From Myxococcales bacterium 68-20 (GTDB lineage Bacteria > Myxococcota_A > Polyangia > Polyangiales > Polyangiaceae): a DNA stretch of 64,000 nucleotides. This document shows positions 45,019 through 55,237 of this stretch, one piece after another. Location: positions 62,001 to 126,000 of the forward strand of contig MKVQ01000010.1 in the NCBI GenBank assembly GCA_001899635.1. Reading direction: 5' to 3'. Every line of letters begins with the position of its first letter. Position 1 is the stretch's first letter. Under the pieces are notes generated by a model. The model searched no databases, was not told where the DNA came from, and saw only the letters and a program-made list of their open reading frames with translations. The position numbers and the translations under genes were made by a program.

Positions 45019-46173
45019 TCAGCGATCCACTGCAGAGCTCTCGGTGCACGAACGGCGCACCTGCGCCGCGAGGGGCGACCGCGGGCTCGCTGCGACGAAC
45101 GAGGCGGCAAGCGCTCGCGCCTCCGTCTTGCGCCCGCTCGCACAGAGCGCGAACACGCGGGCGGCCCGCTCCTCCTCGCCGAGCGCTCCGCGTGGGAAGC
45201 GAGCGGCATGTTCGTCGAGGCGCGCCAGCGCGCCGTCGCCGTCGCCGCGGGCCAACGCTGCATGAGCGGCGCGAAGGAGCGCGGCTTCCTCGGCGACCGA
45301 GTCGCCTCGCGCGGCGAACGACGGTGAGGTGGACGTGCTCGTCGTCGTCGCGGGAGGATCACCGTGCGGTAGTGACGGAGCGGTGCCGGCCGCATCGATC
45401 ACCGGCGACGGCGCGGCTCCGAGTGAACGTGCGCGTGAAGCGGTCGCTCCGCTGCGCGCGCCGACGTCGAGCGCGCGCGCTTCACTCACGTCGGCTCGAG
45501 CGTTCGCAGTGTCGACGCTCGACGGCCTTCCGTCATGCGAGCCTTCCGCGTTGGCGTTCGCAGTGTCGACGTTCGACGGCGTGCCGGTTGGCGAGCCTCG
45601 CCTCGCGTTCGTGGTGTCGTCGTCCGCGTTCACGCTCGCTGGTTCGGTGTCGTGTGAGCCGCCTTTTCCGCCATGATCCGTGATCGCGTTCGGATGGCGA
45701 CTCGCGCTCACGGTTGCGGCCCGGTCGTCGGCGCTGTGCTTCGCTCCACCGAGAAGCGCGCTCGTGCCCGTCGCCGCCGTGCCGCCCACGAGCGTCACCG
45801 CGAGTAGGAGCTTCGCCCCCACGCCGACCCCGCTCGCCGAAGCGGCCGCGCCCGCGCCCGTCCCGACGAGCGTCGCCGCGCCCGCGCCCGCGCTCGCAGT
45901 CGCGCCTGCGCTTGCAGTTGCGCCTGCGCTCGCCGCCGCGCCCGCGCTTGCAGTTGCGCCAGCGCTCGCAGTCGCGCCCGCGCTCGCAGTCGCGCCAGTG
46001 CTCGCAGCCGTCGCGGACTTCGTCGCGAGGGCGCCACCGGCGCCTGCCGCCGTCGCGACCGCGAGGCGTGCGGCGAGCTTCGCGCGCACGCGGGCCGCGT
46101 CCTCGGCGGACGGCTCATCGCCGTCGCTCGCGGTGTCGAGCAGCGAGCGCGCGTCTGGTCCGAGCGGCGTCAT
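45019..46173 (-). CDS. Putative anti-sigma/regulatory membrane protein with ATASAG repeats
   Basis: 384 residues from ATG 46173, whose ATGA overlaps the stop of the sigma gene (the frame runs four codons further to 46185). A short N-terminal cytosolic part (LLDTASDGDEPSAEDAARVRAKLAARL) precedes an Ala/Ser/Gly/Thr repeat of hexapeptide units, then the membrane helix GVGVGAKLLLAVTLVGGTAATG. The periplasmic side is Asp/Asn/Ser-rich and ends in a TPR-like helical pair (EEAALLRAAHAALARGDGDGALARLDEHAARFP) and CTESSAVDR. The layout and place suggest an anti-sigma factor for the upstream ECF sigma, but a ZAS/HxxxCxxC motif is not seen. Confidence 0.72.
   Translation of the reverse strand: MTPLGPDARSLLDTASDGDEPSAEDAARVRAKLAARLAVATAAGAGGALATKSATAASTGATASAGATASAGATASAGAAASAGATASAGATASAGAGAATLVGTGAGAAASASGVGVGAKLLLAVTLVGGTAATGTSALLGGAKHSADDRAATVSASRHPNAITDHGGKGGSHDTEPASVNADDDTTNARRGSPTGTPSNVDTANANAEGSHDGRPSSVDTANARADVSEARALDVGARSGATASRARSLGAAPSPVIDAAGTAPSLPHGDPPATTTSTSTSPSFAARGDSVAEEAALLRAAHAALARGDGDGALARLDEHAARFPRGALGEEERAARVFALCASGRKTEARALAASFVAASPRSPLAAQVRRSCTESSAVDR
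45890..46008. repeat. 18-bp coding tandem repeat
   Basis: About six imperfect 18-base units of the type gcgctcgcagtcgcgcct (with cttgcagtt variants) encode the ATASAG hexapeptide array of the regulatory membrane protein. Length is a multiple of three in each unit, so copy-number changes would keep the frame. Confidence 0.75.
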
Positions 46174-46847
46174 CGCAACCTCCATTCGTCTTGCGCACGC
46201 CGGCGCGCGAGCGCGCTCTCGAACGTCTGCCGCGCAGCGCGCAGTCGGGCGTAGGCGGTGTTGACGTTGAGGCCGAGCATCCCGGCGATGTCGGGCATCG
46301 CCATCTGCTCGAGCTCCGCCATCACGAAGACCTCCCGGCGCTCGTCCTCCATTTCGTCGAGGATCGCGTAGAGGAGGCGCACGGCCTCAGCCTTCTCCAT
46401 CGAATCCGACGGGCTCGGCGCCGGCGCCTGGAGCGTGTCGGGGTCGACCGAGCCGTCCGTGTCCTTTCGCGCGGCACCGCGCTTGTGATCGCGCGCGACC
46501 CGGAGCGCGATCCCGAAGAGCCAGGTGCGGATCGAGGAGCGACCCTCGAACTCTGCCAGCCGCCGGTGCACGATCACGAAGACCTCCTGAACGACATCGT
46601 CGAGCGACGCGTCCCGCACACCGAGCCGTTTCACGCTGCGCCAGACGAACGCGAAGTGCTCCCGATAGACGTCGTCGAGGTCGAGCCCGATCGCGGTGTC
46701 GGGCGCGGCGCCCTCGCGACTCGTGAGGTGGCCTGCCGCCGGCGACGGCGCTCTTGGGCCTGCGCCGCCCAAGGAAGATGACACGTCGATCGGTTCCGGT
46801 CGCACCCAGCGTCGCACCAGCCTCGGGAGGTGAGTGGAAGCAGCCAT
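46170..46847 (-). CDS. ECF-type RNA polymerase sigma factor
   Basis: 225 residues. After a variable Pro/Ser/Arg-rich start of about 55 residues, region 2 reads LDDVYREHFAFVWRSVKRLGV ... LDDVVQEVFVIVHRRLAEFEGRSSIRTWLFGIALRVARD, and region 4 reads LLYAILDEMEDERREVFVMAELEQMAMPDIAGMLGLNVNTAYARLRAARQTFE. No region 3. It directs transcription of an unknown stress or envelope regulon. Nine bases after the outer-membrane-like gene and overlapping the putative anti-sigma gene by four. Confidence 0.93.
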   Translation of the reverse strand: MAASTHLPRLVRRWVRPEPIDVSSSLGGAGPRAPSPAAGHLTSREGAAPDTAIGLDLDDVYREHFAFVWRSVKRLGVRDASLDDVVQEVFVIVHRRLAEFEGRSSIRTWLFGIALRVARDHKRGAARKDTDGSVDPDTLQAPAPSPSDSMEKAEAVRLLYAILDEMEDERREVFVMAELEQMAMPDIAGMLGLNVNTAYARLRAARQTFESALARRRAQDEWRLR

Positions 46848-46856
46848 CGGATTCCG

Positions 46857-47828
46857 TCACAAAAAGAGCGCCTCGATCCCGAGCGAGGCCGCGGCCCCGA
46901 GGATCGAAGGTCGGTGGACGAAGCCCTCGTTCTCCACGACGAACGTGGGCCGCGAGAGCGGGACGACGACCTCGGCGCGAGCCCGGAGCGCGAGCCAGGA
47001 CGTGATGTGCAGCCGGCCGAGCGCGCCCGCGCCGATGGCTGTCCACGCGCCGCTTGCCGCGTAGTTCGCGTCTGCGCCATGACCGGGGGCGGAGACGAGG
47101 TGCACGTCCGCGCCCGCACATGGAGAGAGGTCGAAGGTGTGCGTCCTCAGCGCGGCCCAGCAACCCCGTCCTCCCAGCGACGTCATCGAGAAGCGCGCAC
47201 CGGCCGCCGAGGTCGAGACGGTCTCCGACTGCGAGGCCCAGCGCCGGACATCGAGCTCGATCCGGGCGCGATCCGGCGTCCACGCGAGGGTGACCGAGCC
47301 GCCGAGCGCGGCCGCCGGCAGCGTCGACGAGACGGCCGCGAGCGAAGCTCCGAGCGCGAGAGCGTGAGCCTCATCCGTACGCGCGAACGCCGAGGCACCA
47401 GCGTCTCGATCGGCGGGCGGGGGAGTCGGCGGGGCAGCCGCGGCGCCCGGCACGCGCTCGGGCTCGGGCTCGGGCTCGGACGGGGGAACCAGGGCGAGTG
47501 CGAGCACGACGGCGGTCGCCTGCGCGACGCCGTCGCAGGTCTCCGCTTCGATCTCGCGCTCGCCGGTCGCCATGCCGCGCCGTGTTCGGAGGCGGACCGC
47601 CCACGACGTAGCCTCCCGCTGCTCGACGTACGCGTCGGCCTCGAGGACGCCGCTGTTTGCAGCGCGAGCATCCACCTCGCGCAGCGTCGCCGCGCGGACG
47701 TCGTCGATCGAAGGACACCCCGCGGGCGCCTTCCACGTCAGGCGAAGCGTGTCGTCTGCGCTCGCGTCGCGCGTCGCGAGGAGCGCGACCGCGACCGCGA
47801 CGAGCGACGATGGGAGCAGCGGCCGCAT
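46857..47828 (-). CDS. Exported protein, probable outer-membrane barrel
   Basis: 323 residues. Signal peptide ending near ASADD. The N-terminal half (DTLRLTWKAPAGCPSIDDVRAATL, the CP pattern) is common in myxobacterial proteins; after a Pro/Glu linker the C-terminal half has alternating strands ending in aromatic residues (LALGASLAAVSS, GGSVTLAWTPDRARIELDVRRW, SLGIEALFL with a C-terminal Leu). This fits a small beta-barrel or periplasmic lectin. It opens the operon with the ECF sigma and anti-sigma-like genes. Confidence 0.72.
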   Translation of the reverse strand: MRPLLPSSLVAVAVALLATRDASADDTLRLTWKAPAGCPSIDDVRAATLREVDARAANSGVLEADAYVEQREATSWAVRLRTRRGMATGEREIEAETCDGVAQATAVVLALALVPPSEPEPEPERVPGAAAAPPTPPPADRDAGASAFARTDEAHALALGASLAAVSSTLPAAALGGSVTLAWTPDRARIELDVRRWASQSETVSTSAAGARFSMTSLGGRGCWAALRTHTFDLSPCAGADVHLVSAPGHGADANYAASGAWTAIGAGALGRLHITSWLALRARAEVVVPLSRPTFVVENEGFVHRPSILGAAASLGIEALFL

Positions 47829-48059
47829 GCGCCGCGCTCTTCAATGTGTGTGCCGGCGTAGATCTTGGGCTCGCGCCCCACCCACCCGCAGAGGTGGGCC
47901 TTCGGCCCGCGTCTCATTGCCTAGAATCACGTGGCTCGTGATGAAGCGGGTGTGCCAGTGGCACACTTCGCTCGCGCGCTGTCATGGTCGTCTCTCCCCG
48001 CGATGGCCCGTGCCATCTCCGCGTCGCCGGGCGAACGAAGCGCGAGCGCTCCGCCCGGC
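47829..48059. promoter_or_regulatory. Upstream region of the ECF operon, with a palindrome
   Basis: 231 bases. A perfect inverted repeat GTGTGCC-AGT-GGCACAC is at 47950-47966; a second pair (CCCACC and GGTGGG, 47881-47898) and a GGGCC-TTC-GGCCC mini-hairpin overlap at 47896-47908, 50-80 bases before the start at 47828. The first is operator-like, the others could end transcription from the DUF99 gene. No clear -35/-10 pair was found. Confidence 0.35.
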
Positions 48060-48683
48060 TCAGGCGCGACCGCGGCTCTTGCCCGTCGTGATCCCGCCTG
48101 CGATGAGATGCGCGACCCGGAGCGGCTCCGGGATGTTCCCGTGGAGCGTCGTCGCCCTGATGATCCGGCGGGCCTCGTCGATCGAGAGGCCGGCGCGCTG
48201 AACCCAGAGCTTGGGCCCGCTCGTTTGGAGCCCCGACGCACGAGCGAGGGAACGCCGCGAGGGACCGATCTCCTCGAGGGACCCCGCCTGCTCGATCAGC
48301 TTCCATTTGCGCGCGGCGCCCGGCACGCGCGGGCGTGGCGTCGAGGGCGCGGCGCTGAACAGTGCACGATGCACCGAGCCCATGTCCGGCGGGCGGCGCA
48401 CCACCACCAGCACCGGGACCTGCAGCGCCTTCGAGAGCCCGTGGATGTCGACGACGTTGAAGCCGCCGACGGCGATCCCTTGGAGCATCACCGCCTGGAT
48501 GTGCGCGAACTGGCTCGCGCGCACGAGCTCGACGATGCGTCTCGTCGAGTCGGCGCCGTCGCGACGGATGCGACCGCTCACGATCCCGTCGACCCGTGTG
48601 CCCGAGCACACCACACCGACGAGAAGCACGTCACCGCGATGCTCGCGTGGAAATGGCCCGTCGTCGAAGCCGATCACGTTCAC
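48060..48683 (-). CDS. DUF99-family protein (endonuclease V-related)
   Basis: 207 residues from GTG 48683. Conserved opening NVIGFDDGPFPREHRGDVLLVGVV (the DDGPF motif), then VSGRIRRDGADSTRRIVELVRASQFAHIQAVMLQGIAVGGFNVVDIHGLSKALQVPVLVV and VRRPPDMGSVHRAL. DUF99/UPF0215 is a mostly archaeal family, distantly related to endonuclease V nucleases; the Asp residues here fit that fold. In vivo role unsettled. The last gene before the ECF operon on the same strand. Confidence 0.85.
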   Translation of the reverse strand: MNVIGFDDGPFPREHRGDVLLVGVVCSGTRVDGIVSGRIRRDGADSTRRIVELVRASQFAHIQAVMLQGIAVGGFNVVDIHGLSKALQVPVLVVVRRPPDMGSVHRALFSAAPSTPRPRVPGAARKWKLIEQAGSLEEIGPSRRSLARASGLQTSGPKLWVQRAGLSIDEARRIIRATTLHGNIPEPLRVAHLIAGGITTGKSRGRA

Positions 48684-48776
48684 TCGTCCCAGTCTCCGTG
48701 CATGGTCAACGGAACGAAGATAGGTCGCCGCTGCGGCGTTCGCAGCAACCCGCGTGGTCGACGCAGCACAAAGCGA

Positions 48777-48809
48777 AACGGGCCCGCTCCGCGAAGGAGC
48801 GAGCCCGTT
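48777..48809 (-). terminator. Rho-independent-type terminator of ftsH
   Basis: Read on the minus strand, AACGGGCTCGCTCC, a five-base loop, then GGAGCGGGCCCGTT (one G-U pair in RNA), followed by TTCGCTTTG. The stem starts about 20 bases after the ftsH stop codon. This is the clearest intrinsic terminator in the window; the T-rich tail is short. Confidence 0.8.
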
Positions 48810-48829
48810 CGGCTCGGTTCGAGCTTCGA

Positions 48830-50770
<1,941 letters not shown>

Positions 50771-51020
50771 GAGGACCTCAGACTCCTAGGCTACTACGTC
50801 AGATGCACTGCATCGAGGGTCGGATTCGCACGAGTTTAGTGATTTCTTCCGTCTTCTTCCGTCGGCCCCGTCGGCGCGACACGCCCACGAATGAGCGCGT
50901 TTTGCGCGTGCGGACCGATCGGGCCCAGGAAAACGGGCGCCGCATGCTTTTGGAGCTGGGTCTCGCTCGAGGCAAGCAGACCTCGAGCGCCCTTGGGCGC
51001 TGCAGCGCGGCTCGGGCAGG
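50771..51020. other. Intergenic region ftsH-tilS
   Basis: 250 bases. Contains a pyrimidine/AT-richer patch near 50825-50865 and no convincing open frame or hairpin. It presumably holds the ftsH promoter (minus strand); nothing more can be said. Confidence 0.4.
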
Positions 51021-52004
51021 CTAACCACTCGGTTTTTCGGGGGCAATGTGCGCTCGGGCTGCGTTCGATCCGTCGATGGAGGTGGGCGCGTTCGCGGTCC
51101 CGCGCCGGCGAGCGCGAGGATCCACGCTCACGACGAGCCCGCCGGGGAGCCAGACGCGTGCGTCGTGCGATCCGGAGGCCATCAGCCGCGTGAGGGCTTC
51201 CTGCGTCGGTCGCGGGAGGGACGACGCCCATGCCTGCGACTTACCACGCAGTTCGGCGTTGACGAGCTCGTCCGCTAGCGTCTCGAGATGTCGCACGATG
51301 TGTGGGTCGAGCTTCTCGAGGAGCGGGAGGACAGCCTGCCGCACGGAGGTGCGGAGGTAACGCGGGTCCTCGTTCGACGGGTCGCTCGCAAATGGCACCG
51401 CGTGGCGCTCGACGTGGAGGAGGACGTCGGCGCGCCGTGCTCGGAGGAGCGGTCGCACGACCGTGACACCGGGCGACGGAGGGGCCGCGGTCGTCACGGG
51501 CGCCTCCGCCCGCGGCGGGAGGACGCCGAGCCCGCGCGTCCCCGCGCCCCGGAGGAGGCGCATGAGCAGCGTCTCGGCGCGATCGTCGGCGTGGTGTGCC
51601 GTCGCGATCGCCGCTCCGCGACCGCGCGCCACCGAGGCGAGCGCGCTCCAGCGGAGCTCGCGCGCGCGTGCCTGCAGGTTTCCCCCTCGCGGAACCGTGA
51701 CGCGAGTGCGGTCGAACCGAACGCCGACGGATGTCGCGAACTTCTCCGCAAGGTCGAGCTCGCGCGCGGCTTCGGGGCGCAGTCCATGGTCGACGCCGTG
51801 CGCGAGGACCTCGAGCCCGAGACCGGGACCGAGCCGGGCGAGGACGTCGAGGAGCGCCATCGAGTCGGGGCCTCCGCTCACCGCGACGAGGATCGGCGTG
51901 CCCGGTGGGAGCGCGCACTCGCCCGCGCCCGTCATCGCTCGGCGCACGATCGTGGCGAGCGATGCGGGCCGGCTTCTCTTGCCCGTCGTCTCGCCCGCCG
52001 TCAT
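51021..52004 (-). CDS. tilS: tRNA(Ile)-lysidine synthase
   Basis: 327 residues. PP-loop ATPase that turns C34 of tRNA-Ile(CAU) into lysidine. N-terminal VAVSGGPDSMALLDVLA (PP-loop), then EVLAHGVDHGLRPEA, TARELRWSAL and TAHHADDRAETLLMRLLRGAGTRGL, the classical TilS sequence. The short C-terminal region lacks the full-size specificity domain of long TilS versions. It overlaps the RNA methyltransferase by four bases (ATGA, 52001-52004). Confidence 0.92.
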   Translation of the reverse strand: MTAGETTGKRSRPASLATIVRRAMTGAGECALPPGTPILVAVSGGPDSMALLDVLARLGPGLGLEVLAHGVDHGLRPEAARELDLAEKFATSVGVRFDRTRVTVPRGGNLQARARELRWSALASVARGRGAAIATAHHADDRAETLLMRLLRGAGTRGLGVLPPRAEAPVTTAAPPSPGVTVVRPLLRARRADVLLHVERHAVPFASDPSNEDPRYLRTSVRQAVLPLLEKLDPHIVRHLETLADELVNAELRGKSQAWASSLPRPTQEALTRLMASGSHDARVWLPGGLVVSVDPRARRRGTANAPTSIDGSNAARAHIAPEKPSG

Positions 52005-53344
52005 GCTCGGCTCGCAGGAGGCTCGAGGGCCACCACGGTCTCGACGTGGCTCGTCTGTGGGAACATCTCGAAGGTCTCGACGGCGCGGACGACGTAGCCG
52101 GCCGCGGTGAGCGTCTTCACGTCACGCGCGAGCGTGGGCGGATCGCACGCCACGTACACGACGGCCGGAGCGCGCCCCGCGGGGCCCTTCGCAGCACGGG
52201 CTGCGAGCTCCTCGGCGACCGCGCGCGCCCCTTCGCGAGGAGGATCGAGGACGACGAGCTTCGTCCCGCGCGGGATCGGATGAGCGCTCGCGTCGGCTTC
52301 GACCACGCGTGCCGAGAGGCCGCGCGACGCGAGGTTCTCGCGAGCGGCCTCGCAGGCGTCGTGGTCCTGCTCGACCGCGACGACCTCGCGATCGCGCGCG
52401 AGCAACACCGTGAGGTTGCCCGCGCCGGCGTAGAGCTCGACGCACGGACCGGGCGCGAGCTCCCGCGCGAGCTCGCCGACGCGACGCGCGAGGAGCGTGT
52501 TGCCTGCCTCGGTCGCCTGCGAGAAGCCACCGGGCGCGAGTCGGAGCGGCGCGCCGTCGGCGCCCAGGATGAACGGCGTCGGATCGCCGATCTTCGCGGG
52601 CGCACCGGAGAAGCGAGACGTGCGTCCTCGCGCCTTGAGGTCGTCGGGGCGCCCGTCGCCGGTGAAGATCCGGGCGCCGGCGAGCTCTCCGTCGCGGACG
52701 GCGCGCTCGAGGCGACCGAACACGGCGCCCGGCAGCTCGCCGCTCCAGCGCAGATCGAACACGGCCTTGCGCGCCTGGCCCGGACGGCCGAGGCCGAGTC
52801 GCGCCTCGCCGCGTCCGCTCGCTCCCTCGAGCCAGCCGGCGAGCGCGTCTCGCGCGCGATCGAGGATCGGGTCGAGCACGACGCACGTGTCGACGGCCGC
52901 GGGCTCGTGCGAACGGCGGCCGAACATCCCGATGACGACGCGCCCGCGCTTCGCCTCGGCGTGAACCCGAGCGCGCGTCCGGTAGCCGAGCGCATGTGCT
53001 GCGGGATGGCTCTTCGGCGAGACGCCGCCGAGAAGGCGCCCGACGATCCGCGCGTGCTCCCGAGCTTGCTCCTCCGGCGCGACGGCCATCCAATCGCAGC
53101 CGCCGCATCGGTCGACGTGCGCGCATGGTGGCGTCACGCGCGAGGCGCTCGGCTCGAGCACTGCGAGCAGGCGCCCGCGCGCCGGTCGCCGTGTCGGATC
53201 GTCGATCTGCGTCCGCACGCGCTCGCCCGTCAGGACGCCCGGGACGAAGACCGCACGGCGTTCCCCTTCGATCGTGCAGATCGCGACGCCCTCACCGCCT
53301 GGCGAGAGCTCCGCGACTTCCGCTTCCAGGGTGAGCGATCTCAT
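52001..53344 (-). CDS. RumA/RlmD-type 23S rRNA (uracil-C5)-methyltransferase
   Basis: 447 residues. An N-terminal TRAM domain (MRSLTLEAEVAELSPGGEGVA ... FVPGVLTGERV), a Cys cluster for 4Fe-4S (PPCAHVDRCGGCDW plus a later Cys), a SAM fold with VELYAGAGNLTVLLA, and the catalytic Cys in YVACDPPTLARD. It probably makes m5U in rRNA; whether the target is U747/U1939 or tRNA U54 cannot be told. Same operon as tilS. The C-terminus VVALEPPASRA is typical. Confidence 0.92.
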   Translation of the reverse strand: MRSLTLEAEVAELSPGGEGVAICTIEGERRAVFVPGVLTGERVRTQIDDPTRRPARGRLLAVLEPSASRVTPPCAHVDRCGGCDWMAVAPEEQAREHARIVGRLLGGVSPKSHPAAHALGYRTRARVHAEAKRGRVVIGMFGRRSHEPAAVDTCVVLDPILDRARDALAGWLEGASGRGEARLGLGRPGQARKAVFDLRWSGELPGAVFGRLERAVRDGELAGARIFTGDGRPDDLKARGRTSRFSGAPAKIGDPTPFILGADGAPLRLAPGGFSQATEAGNTLLARRVGELARELAPGPCVELYAGAGNLTVLLARDREVVAVEQDHDACEAARENLASRGLSARVVEADASAHPIPRGTKLVVLDPPREGARAVAEELAARAAKGPAGRAPAVVYVACDPPTLARDVKTLTAAGYVVRAVETFEMFPQTSHVETVVALEPPASRA

Positions 53345-53409
53345 GCCGACGCCTTAGCACGGGCCGGCGCGCTCCGCGCCCGGATGAGCCAGGGCTGGAC
53401 GCGTCTGCT

Positions 53410-55122
53410 TCAGTTGGTGCAGCCGAACACCGCGTAGCCTCCCGCGGGATCGTTGCCCCCGAGCACCTTCGCCGTCGTCCAGGCGACTGCCACGCGCGAC
53501 GGGGTGGCGGCTACGGAGATCCGTCCGTCGCGGACCGTGTTGATCGCCGAGATGCGCGACTCGCGTGCGAACGAGACGCTGCTCCGCGGCGTGAGCGTGG
53601 TCGACGCGTTGTCGTAGACGTGAAGGGCGATCGCGCCTTGTTTGAGAGCCGCGAAGTAGGCGCGGTTGCCGAGGATGGCGACGTCGCCGGCGGTCACCTT
53701 GCCTGCTCCCTCGACGGAGAAGCCGCTCGTGTCGGCGGGGCTGCCCTTGCCGAGATCGAATGCGCGGTACGTCACCGAACGCCCCGGACCGCTCCCGTCG
53801 CTGAGCACGATGACGCGCCCCCCGAGCGTGGCGATCGAGCCCCATTCGCCCGGGAAGGTGATCGGGGCGCGGGGCGTGTTCTCTGCTGCGTTGATCGACG
53901 TGATCGGCGTGTTGGACGGCAACATGAGGAGCCGGAGCTGGGGCTCGTTGGGATCGATCGGCTCGTCGTCGCCGACTCCGGCATCGCCCACGCTCGGGGG
54001 CAGGCCGCCGACGCCCACCGCAAGGAGCGCGAGGACCTTGTCGTTGGCGGTGACCCACGCGTCGGTGATGCCCTTGGTGCCGCCGAAGCTGCCGTTCGGT
54101 CCGACGATCCCCTTCGCGGGGTCCATGTTGGCGATGCGCCCGACCCCTCCCTCGGTGAAGACCACGAGGCCGCCTTCCGGCCGCAGCGCCGAAGCGCGCG
54201 CCGGGCCGAGCGTGACGCGTACGTCGTTCGGCGAGCTCGAGACGTAGAACTTGCCGATCGTCGGAACGCCGAGGCCGGGGTCCGCCTCGCTCGTCGTCTT
54301 GAAGTTGAGCAGCTCGAGCGCCGGCTTGCCGCTGCACGGGGCGCGGGCAAGCGCGATCATCCCTTCTTCGCCCTTCACGACGAGGCCGACTCCGTCGGTC
54401 TCGTCCGAGTTCGCGCAGCGATCGGGGAGGCCGGGCTTCTCCGCTTGGAGAGCCCCACCGGACGAGTCGATCGGCAAGAGGATCAACCTCGCGCCGCCGC
54501 CGTTCGGATCGAGCTCGCGGTAGACGATCATGAACCCGGTCGTCGTCGCCGCGATCGCCGGCGCGCTCACCAGCGTGCCCTGACCGCCGGCCGAGTTGAC
54601 GAGCGGCCCTGCGCCGAGGAGCTCGAGCGAGCAGCCGGCCCCGACGCTCGGATCGGCGTTGTCGTTGGCAGGGACGCACTTCGCCGCCTGGCACGAAGCT
54701 CCGACCGCGCAGCGTCCGGTGTCGTCCTCCGCGGCGTCCATCCGGATCGCTACCTTGCTGACCGCTCCGACGTCCGTCTCCCGGCACCCGCGCGCGAGCA
54801 CGCCGCACTCCGCGTCGCGCGCGACCGCCGCGAAGGCGTACTTGCCGTTCGGGATGTCGCCGAACTTCGGCCCCGCCGCTTCCTCACGCCGGAACGCGAC
54901 CCGTGCGGTGGCGCCTTCGGGGACGCCGTTCGTGAGCATCGGCGCGACGGCCGCGCAGGTCGCGTCTTTGAACGCACCGACCTCGAACCACGCGGTGGTC
55001 GCGACCAGATCGCTCGGGACCGTGATCTCGAGGCCGATCTCGCGGTTGCCGTTGCACGCCGCGCCGAACAGGAGACAGACAGCGAGCGCGCGGACGATCC
55101 TCATCGGAAGCTTCGAAGCCAT
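53410..55122 (-). CDS. Large secreted lipoprotein, beta-propeller-like, function unknown
   Basis: About 570 residues from ATG 55122 (ATG 55104 also possible). Signal MRIVRALAVCLLFGAAC with lipobox, then an N-terminal domain (GLEITVPSDLVATTAWFEVGAF) with several Cys. The rest repeats strand-rich segments such as FMIVYRELDPNGGGARLILLPID, IANMDPAKGIVGPNG and SIATLGGRVIVLSDGSG, about 45-60 residues apart, suggesting a propeller of kelch or quinoprotein type. No enzyme motif. Located downstream of the PEGA kinase on the same strand. Confidence 0.75.
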   Translation of the reverse strand: MASKLPMRIVRALAVCLLFGAACNGNREIGLEITVPSDLVATTAWFEVGAFKDATCAAVAPMLTNGVPEGATARVAFRREEAAGPKFGDIPNGKYAFAAVARDAECGVLARGCRETDVGAVSKVAIRMDAAEDDTGRCAVGASCQAAKCVPANDNADPSVGAGCSLELLGAGPLVNSAGGQGTLVSAPAIAATTTGFMIVYRELDPNGGGARLILLPIDSSGGALQAEKPGLPDRCANSDETDGVGLVVKGEEGMIALARAPCSGKPALELLNFKTTSEADPGLGVPTIGKFYVSSSPNDVRVTLGPARASALRPEGGLVVFTEGGVGRIANMDPAKGIVGPNGSFGGTKGITDAWVTANDKVLALLAVGVGGLPPSVGDAGVGDDEPIDPNEPQLRLLMLPSNTPITSINAAENTPRAPITFPGEWGSIATLGGRVIVLSDGSGPGRSVTYRAFDLGKGSPADTSGFSVEGAGKVTAGDVAILGNRAYFAALKQGAIALHVYDNASTTLTPRSSVSFARESRISAINTVRDGRISVAATPSRVAVAWTTAKVLGGNDPAGGYAVFGCTN

Positions 55123-55237
55123 GCCCGGCGAGCGGCCGGAGCATGGCCAATACTGTGCCGAGATCGGGCTCGGGGCAACACGTCTGGAGGCCCGAGCCCC
55201 GGGCGGACGGGGAGCAAGCAACGAGCTCCGCCGCGGA

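Noticed and set aside
45890-46008. Short regular repeat array reminiscent of CRISPR or a minisatellite
   Set aside because: Units are 18 bases with no spacers and lie in frame within a coding gene (ATASAG array).
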